A DNA stretch of 64,000 nt from Bacteroides_E sp964583185 (GTDB taxonomy: Bacteria > Bacteroidota > Bacteroidia > Bacteroidales > Bacteroidaceae), in assembly GCA_964583185.1 (NCBI GenBank), contig CAZOVL010000003.1:3263-67262 (forward strand), given 5' to 3'. Below are positions 60,333-64,000 of the stretch, one piece after another. A program made the translations under genes and the position numbers. Position 1 is the first letter of the stretch, and the number at the start of each line of letters is the position of its first letter. The notes beneath the pieces are model-generated. The model was not told the DNA's origin. It did no database searches and saw only the letters and a list, made by a program, of their open reading frames with translations.

Positions 60333-61019
60333 ATGTGGTTAATTAATTCATCTGTAGGAAGGAAAGTGGTGATGAGTATCACAGGACTCGCGCTTATCCT
60401 TTTCTTAACGTTTCACATGTCGATGAACATAGTGGCAATCTTCTCCGAGAATGCATACAATATGATTTGTGAGTTTCTTGGAGCAAACTGGTATGCCTTA
60501 GTGGCAACCTTGGGATTAGCAGCTTTGTTTATTCTTCACATTTTTTACGCTATTTGGCTGACCTTACAAAACCAAAAAGCACGTGGTAATGAAAAATATG
60601 CCGTTTATAATCGTAATAAAAAAGTGGAGTGGTCATCCCAAAACATGTTTGTTTTAGGATTTGTAGTTGTTTTAGGTCTGGGACTACATTTATTTAACTT
60701 CTGGTATAACATGCAGTTCCAAGAAATAATTGGAAATCATAGTGTTTCGTTAGGAGGAGCTACTTATGCTGTTACAGATGGTGCCGGTTTTATTAAATAT
60801 ACCTTTACTCAGCCATTATATATTGTATTATATGTAATCTGGCTTATTGCTTTGTGGTTACACTTAAATCATGGTTTTTGGAGTGCTTTGCAATCTATGG
60901 GATGGAGTAATGATATATGGTTTAAGCGTTGGAAAGTGACTTCTACAGTTTATACTACACTGTTGATTTTGGGATTTGCTTCTGTCATGGTAGTATTTTT
61001 TGTTAAATCATTGATGTAA
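60333..61019 (+). CDS. sdhC: succinate dehydrogenase/fumarate reductase cytochrome b subunit
   Basis: The membrane anchor that exchanges electrons with menaquinone. The 228 residues have five predicted helices and His residues positioned as haem ligands (LFLTFHMSMN, ALFILHIFYAIW, LGLHLFNFW, LWLHLNHGFWSALQSMGW), like the single-subunit di-haem anchors of the Wolinella/Bacteroides type. First gene of a three-gene operon; no second anchor (SdhD) is present, as expected for this type. In anaerobic Bacteroidales the complex mainly reduces fumarate. Confidence 0.95.
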   Translation: MWLINSSVGRKVVMSITGLALILFLTFHMSMNIVAIFSENAYNMICEFLGANWYALVATLGLAALFILHIFYAIWLTLQNQKARGNEKYAVYNRNKKVEWSSQNMFVLGFVVVLGLGLHLFNFWYNMQFQEIIGNHSVSLGGATYAVTDGAGFIKYTFTQPLYIVLYVIWLIALWLHLNHGFWSALQSMGWSNDIWFKRWKVTSTVYTTLLILGFASVMVVFFVKSLM

Positions 61020-61070
61020 AATCGATTCAAGGATATTATTTCAACTCTTTAAAAATTGTATACTAAGATT

Positions 61071-63014
61071 ATGACTAAAATAAATTCAAAGATTCCACAA
61101 GGCCCATTGGCTGAAAAATGGACAAATTATAAGGCATCACAGAAACTTGTAAATCCAGCAAATAAAAGACGTCTTGATATTATTGTTGTAGGAACAGGGT
61201 TAGCGGGTGCTTCAGCTGCTGCTTCACTAGGTGAACTTGGTTTTAATGTTTTGAATTTCTGTATTCAAGACTCTCCTCGCCGTGCACACTCAATTGCTGC
61301 ACAGGGAGGTATTAATGCGGCAAAAAATTATCAAAACGATGGCGACTCTGTTTATCGTTTATTCTATGATACTATTAAAGGTGGCGATTACCGTTCAAGA
61401 GAGGCTAATGTTTATCGGTTAGCTGAGGTTTCTAATGCCATCATTGATTTATGTGTGGCACAAGGTGTTCCTTTTGCTCGTGAATACGGTGGTACTTTAG
61501 CTAACCGCTCTTTTGGTGGTGCACAGGTATCTCGTACTTTTTATGCTAGAGGTCAAACCGGTCAGCAATTGCTCTTGGGTGCATACTCTGCGTTGAGTCG
61601 TCAAATAGCTAAAGGAACAGTAAAATTATATACTCGTCACGAAATGATGGACGTAGTTCTTGTAGATGGAAGAGCTCGTGGTATTATTGCTCGTGATTTA
61701 ATTACAGGTGAGTTACAACGTTTTGCGGCTCATGCAGTGGTTGTGGGTACAGGAGGATATGGTAATGCTTTCTTCTTATCTACCAATGCGATGGAATCTA
61801 ACGGTTCTGCTGCTATTCAATGTTATAAAAAAGGAGCACTTTTTGCTAATCCTTGTTTTGCTCAAATTCACCCTACTTGTATTCCTGTTCATGGTGATAA
61901 GCAATCTAAACTAACTTTGATGTCTGAATCGTTACGTAACGATGGACGTATTTGGGTACCAAAGAAAAAAGAAGATGCTATAGCACTTCAAAAAGGAACT
62001 AAAAACGCTAACGATATTCCTGATGAGGATAGAGATTTTTATCTAGAGCGTCGTTATCCGGCTTTTGGTAACTTAGTTCCTAGAGACGTGGCTTCTCGTG
62101 CTGCAAAAGAGCGTTGTGATGCCGGTTTCGGAGTTAACAATACAGGTCTTGCTGTATTCCTAGACTTTAAATATGCTATTGATCGTTTAGGAAAAGATGT
62201 TGTAGCCGATCGTTATGGAAACTTATTCGATATGTATGAGGAGATTACTGACGTAGATCCATATACAAATCCAATGATGATTTTCCCTGCCATTCACTAT
62301 ACAATGGGTGGACTTTGGGTTGATTATGAATTGATGACAAATATCCCCGGATTATTTGCTATTGGTGAGGCTAACTTCTCAGATCACGGTGCTAACCGTT
62401 TAGGAGCGTCAGCGTTGATGCAAGGTTTAGCCGATGGTTATTTCATCTTACCTTATACTATACAAAATCATTTATCCGATCAAATTCAAGTACCTAGATT
62501 CTCTACTGACTTAAAAGAGTTTGAGGAAGCAGAAAAGCAAATCTTGGCTACAATGAATAAGATTAAAGCAGTTAATGGTAAACATTCTGTAGATCATATT
62601 CATAAGGATTTAGGTCACGTAATGTGGGATTTTGTAGGAATGTCTCGTACAAAAGAATCTTTAGAAAAAGCAATTGTTGAGCTAGAGAGAGTAAGAAAAG
62701 ATTTCTGGAGTAATGTTCGTGTTCCTGGTGAAGTGAACGACTTAAATATTGAACTTGAAAAAGCTCTTCGTTTAGCTGATTTCATTGATGTGGGTATCTT
62801 AATGGCTTATGATGCTTTGAATCGTAAAGAATCATGTGGTGGTCATTTCCGTGAAGAATATCAAACTCCTGAAGGAGAAGCTCTTCGTGATGATGCAGAA
62901 TTTAACTATGTGGCTTGTTGGAAATATACAGGCAGTGATTCTGCTCCTGAGATGATAAAAGAACCTCTTGATTATGAGTTCATTAAGGTAGAAACACGTG
63001 ACTATAAATCTTAA
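61071..63014 (+). CDS. sdhA: succinate dehydrogenase/fumarate reductase flavoprotein subunit
   Basis: The catalytic subunit with covalently bound FAD. From the ATG at 61071 it has 647 residues; an upstream in-frame TTG (61056) is unlikely. Features are the Rossmann motif IIVVGTGLAGASAAASLGELG, the FAD-binding His in RRAHSIAAQGGINAAKNY, AVVVGTGGYGNAFFLSTNAM, the active-site stretch FAQIHPTCIPVHGD, HYTMGGLWVD and GEANFSDHGANRLGASALMQ. The length fits the long type found in Bacteroidetes and epsilon-proteobacteria. It lies 51 bp after sdhC. Confidence 0.96.
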   Translation: MTKINSKIPQGPLAEKWTNYKASQKLVNPANKRRLDIIVVGTGLAGASAAASLGELGFNVLNFCIQDSPRRAHSIAAQGGINAAKNYQNDGDSVYRLFYDTIKGGDYRSREANVYRLAEVSNAIIDLCVAQGVPFAREYGGTLANRSFGGAQVSRTFYARGQTGQQLLLGAYSALSRQIAKGTVKLYTRHEMMDVVLVDGRARGIIARDLITGELQRFAAHAVVVGTGGYGNAFFLSTNAMESNGSAAIQCYKKGALFANPCFAQIHPTCIPVHGDKQSKLTLMSESLRNDGRIWVPKKKEDAIALQKGTKNANDIPDEDRDFYLERRYPAFGNLVPRDVASRAAKERCDAGFGVNNTGLAVFLDFKYAIDRLGKDVVADRYGNLFDMYEEITDVDPYTNPMMIFPAIHYTMGGLWVDYELMTNIPGLFAIGEANFSDHGANRLGASALMQGLADGYFILPYTIQNHLSDQIQVPRFSTDLKEFEEAEKQILATMNKIKAVNGKHSVDHIHKDLGHVMWDFVGMSRTKESLEKAIVELERVRKDFWSNVRVPGEVNDLNIELEKALRLADFIDVGILMAYDALNRKESCGGHFREEYQTPEGEALRDDAEFNYVACWKYTGSDSAPEMIKEPLDYEFIKVETRDYKS

Positions 63015-63026
63015 AAAACGAAAAAA

Positions 63027-63782
63027 ATGGATAATACTATAAATTTTACGCTGAGAGTTTGGCGCCAAAGAGGTCCTAAAGTAAAGGGGGCTTTTGAGAA
63101 TTTTGAAATGAAGGATATTCCAACTGATACTTCTTTCTTAGAAATGTTGGATATCTTGAACGAACAATTGATTAACGATGGCAGAGAGCCGGTTGTTTTT
63201 GATCACGATTGTAGAGAAGGTATTTGTGGAATGTGTTCGCTTTATATAAATGGTCGTCCTCATGGACCTAAGGGTGGGGTTACTACCTGTCAGGTTTATA
63301 TGAGAAGCTTTAAAACAGGAGATACAGTAACTGTTGAACCATGGCGTTCAGCCGGTTTCCCTGTCATTAGAGACTTAATGGTAGATCGTTCTGCTTATGA
63401 TAAAATTATTCAAGCAGGAGGTTACATTAATGTAAACACTGGTGGTACACCCGATGCAAATAACATTTTAGTACCCAAAGACATCGCAGAGAAATCTATG
63501 GATGCGGCATCTTGTGTGGGTTGTGGTGCTTGTGTTGCTGCTTGTAAAAATGGTTCAGCTATGTTGTTCGTTTCGGCTAAAATGAGTCAATTGAACTTGT
63601 TGCCACAAGGTAGAGCTGAGGCTGCACGTCGTGCAAAAGCAATGGTATCTAAAATGGACGAATTAGGTTTTGGTAACTGTACCAATACGCGTGCTTGTGA
63701 AGCTGAGTGTCCTAAGCAGATTACTATTAGCAACATTGCTAGACTGAACCGCGACTTCATTAAAGCAAAAGTAAAAGACTAA
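63027..63782 (+). CDS. sdhB: succinate dehydrogenase/fumarate reductase iron-sulfur subunit
   Basis: Carries electrons between the flavin and the membrane subunit through three clusters. The 251 residues show the [2Fe-2S] ligands in DCREGICGMCSLYING with a later Cys in GGVTTCQVY, the [4Fe-4S] motif CVGCGACVAACKNG, and the third-cluster ligands in FGNCTNTRACEAECPKQI. It starts 12 bp after sdhA and is followed by a strong terminator. Confidence 0.96.
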   Translation: MDNTINFTLRVWRQRGPKVKGAFENFEMKDIPTDTSFLEMLDILNEQLINDGREPVVFDHDCREGICGMCSLYINGRPHGPKGGVTTCQVYMRSFKTGDTVTVEPWRSAGFPVIRDLMVDRSAYDKIIQAGGYINVNTGGTPDANNILVPKDIAEKSMDAASCVGCGACVAACKNGSAMLFVSAKMSQLNLLPQGRAEAARRAKAMVSKMDELGFGNCTNTRACEAECPKQITISNIARLNRDFIKAKVKD

Positions 63783-63808
63783 TAAAGTTTAGTTTCTGTA
63801 TAACTTTG

Positions 63809-63838
63809 AAAAGGGGATATCAAAAGATATCCCCTTTT
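63809..63838 (+). terminator. intrinsic terminator of the sdh operon
   Basis: AAAAGGGGATATC, an AAAA loop and GATATCCCCTTTT form a 13-bp perfect stem followed by more T. It begins 26 bp past the sdhB stop codon. Confidence 0.92.
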
Positions 63839-63938
63839 TTATGTAGTGTGCGTTATTTGTCTTTTTGGAAACCGATTATATCCCTTTTCTCTTTATAATC
63901 TTTATTAGTATTCAGGTCTCTTTTTATTCCTCATTTGT

Positions 63939-64000
63939 TGGTCTTAGACCCAATGCCCTTCGGTCCTAGACCGAGCACCCTTCAGTCCTAGACCGACAGG
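63939..64000 (+). repeat. array C of the 22-bp repeat (continues past the window edge)
   Basis: Cores start at 63939 (variant TGGTCTTAGACCCA), 63961 and 63983, again 22 bp apart. From 63961 to the window end the 40 bp are identical to 34644-34683 of array A. It lies about 100 bp past the sdh terminator in otherwise featureless sequence. Confidence 0.82.

Overview
The window looks like an AT-rich chromosome segment from a member of the order Bacteroidales (Bacteroidota). Support comes from many signal peptides ending in a lipobox (SCxx/GCxx), several TAnnTTTG promoter boxes, a carbohydrate-active enzyme cluster of the Bacteroidetes PUL type, a three-gene succinate dehydrogenase/fumarate reductase (cytochrome b, flavoprotein, iron-sulfur), a ptb-buk pair, and the ilvD-ilvB-ilvN-thioesterase-ilvC order. 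No rRNA, tRNA or CRISPR array was recognised. Assignments rest on motifs read by eye; no database search was possible.

Layout. (1) 0-2.8 kb: the 3' end of an unrecognised gene overlapping a DNA cytosine-5 methyltransferase, then an XRE-regulator/AbiEii-type nucleotidyltransferase pair on the minus strand. (2) 3-6.2 kb: a nitrosative-stress module, hcp and ric in one operon, divergent from a Crp/Fnr-family regulator with a near-palindromic operator between them. (3) 6.2-13.4 kb: a perfect 21-bp inverted repeat, a DUF2004-like protein, an S41 protease/TPR pair, a GH92 glycosidase, an SMR transporter and an IS982-type transposase remnant. (4) 13.4-34.3 kb: a xylan-directed enzyme cluster (GH30, GH115, GH95, two GH43, GH8, a feruloyl/acetyl-esterase-like enzyme, a DUF1593 protein) with no intact SusC/SusD pair and with many gene fossils. 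A susC 5' end runs directly into the last part of a GH10 gene, a subtilase is split by an amber codon, a GH43 is reduced to its two ends, a CBM6 tail stands alone, and a second propeller lipoprotein stops after its signal peptide. The locus appears to be decaying. (5) 34.6-53.2 kb: housekeeping and metabolism, including ptb-buk, an LD-carboxypeptidase, glutaminyl cyclase, sufE, ribF, a Ca2+ ATPase, rubredoxin, a Na/Pi transporter, a nucleoside kinase, a porin, lpxH, a DUF59 protein and a SlyD-type isomerase. (6) 53.4-59.6 kb: the branched-chain amino acid operon. (7) 60.3-63.8 kb: sdhCAB/frdCAB.

Two signals not explained by ordinary gene calls stand out. Upstream of ilvD there is a complete-looking ribosome-mediated attenuator. 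It has a canonical Bacteroidetes promoter, a 25-codon leader peptide in which 15 residues are Ile, Val or Leu, an antiterminator strand overlapping the leader stop codon, and an intrinsic terminator ending about 25 nt before ilvD. Second, three intergenic sites (34.6, 49.3 and 63.9 kb) carry arrays of a 22-bp unit with the near-palindromic core CGGTCCTAGACCGA. Stretches of about 40 bp are identical between copies, and the middle copy is inverted.
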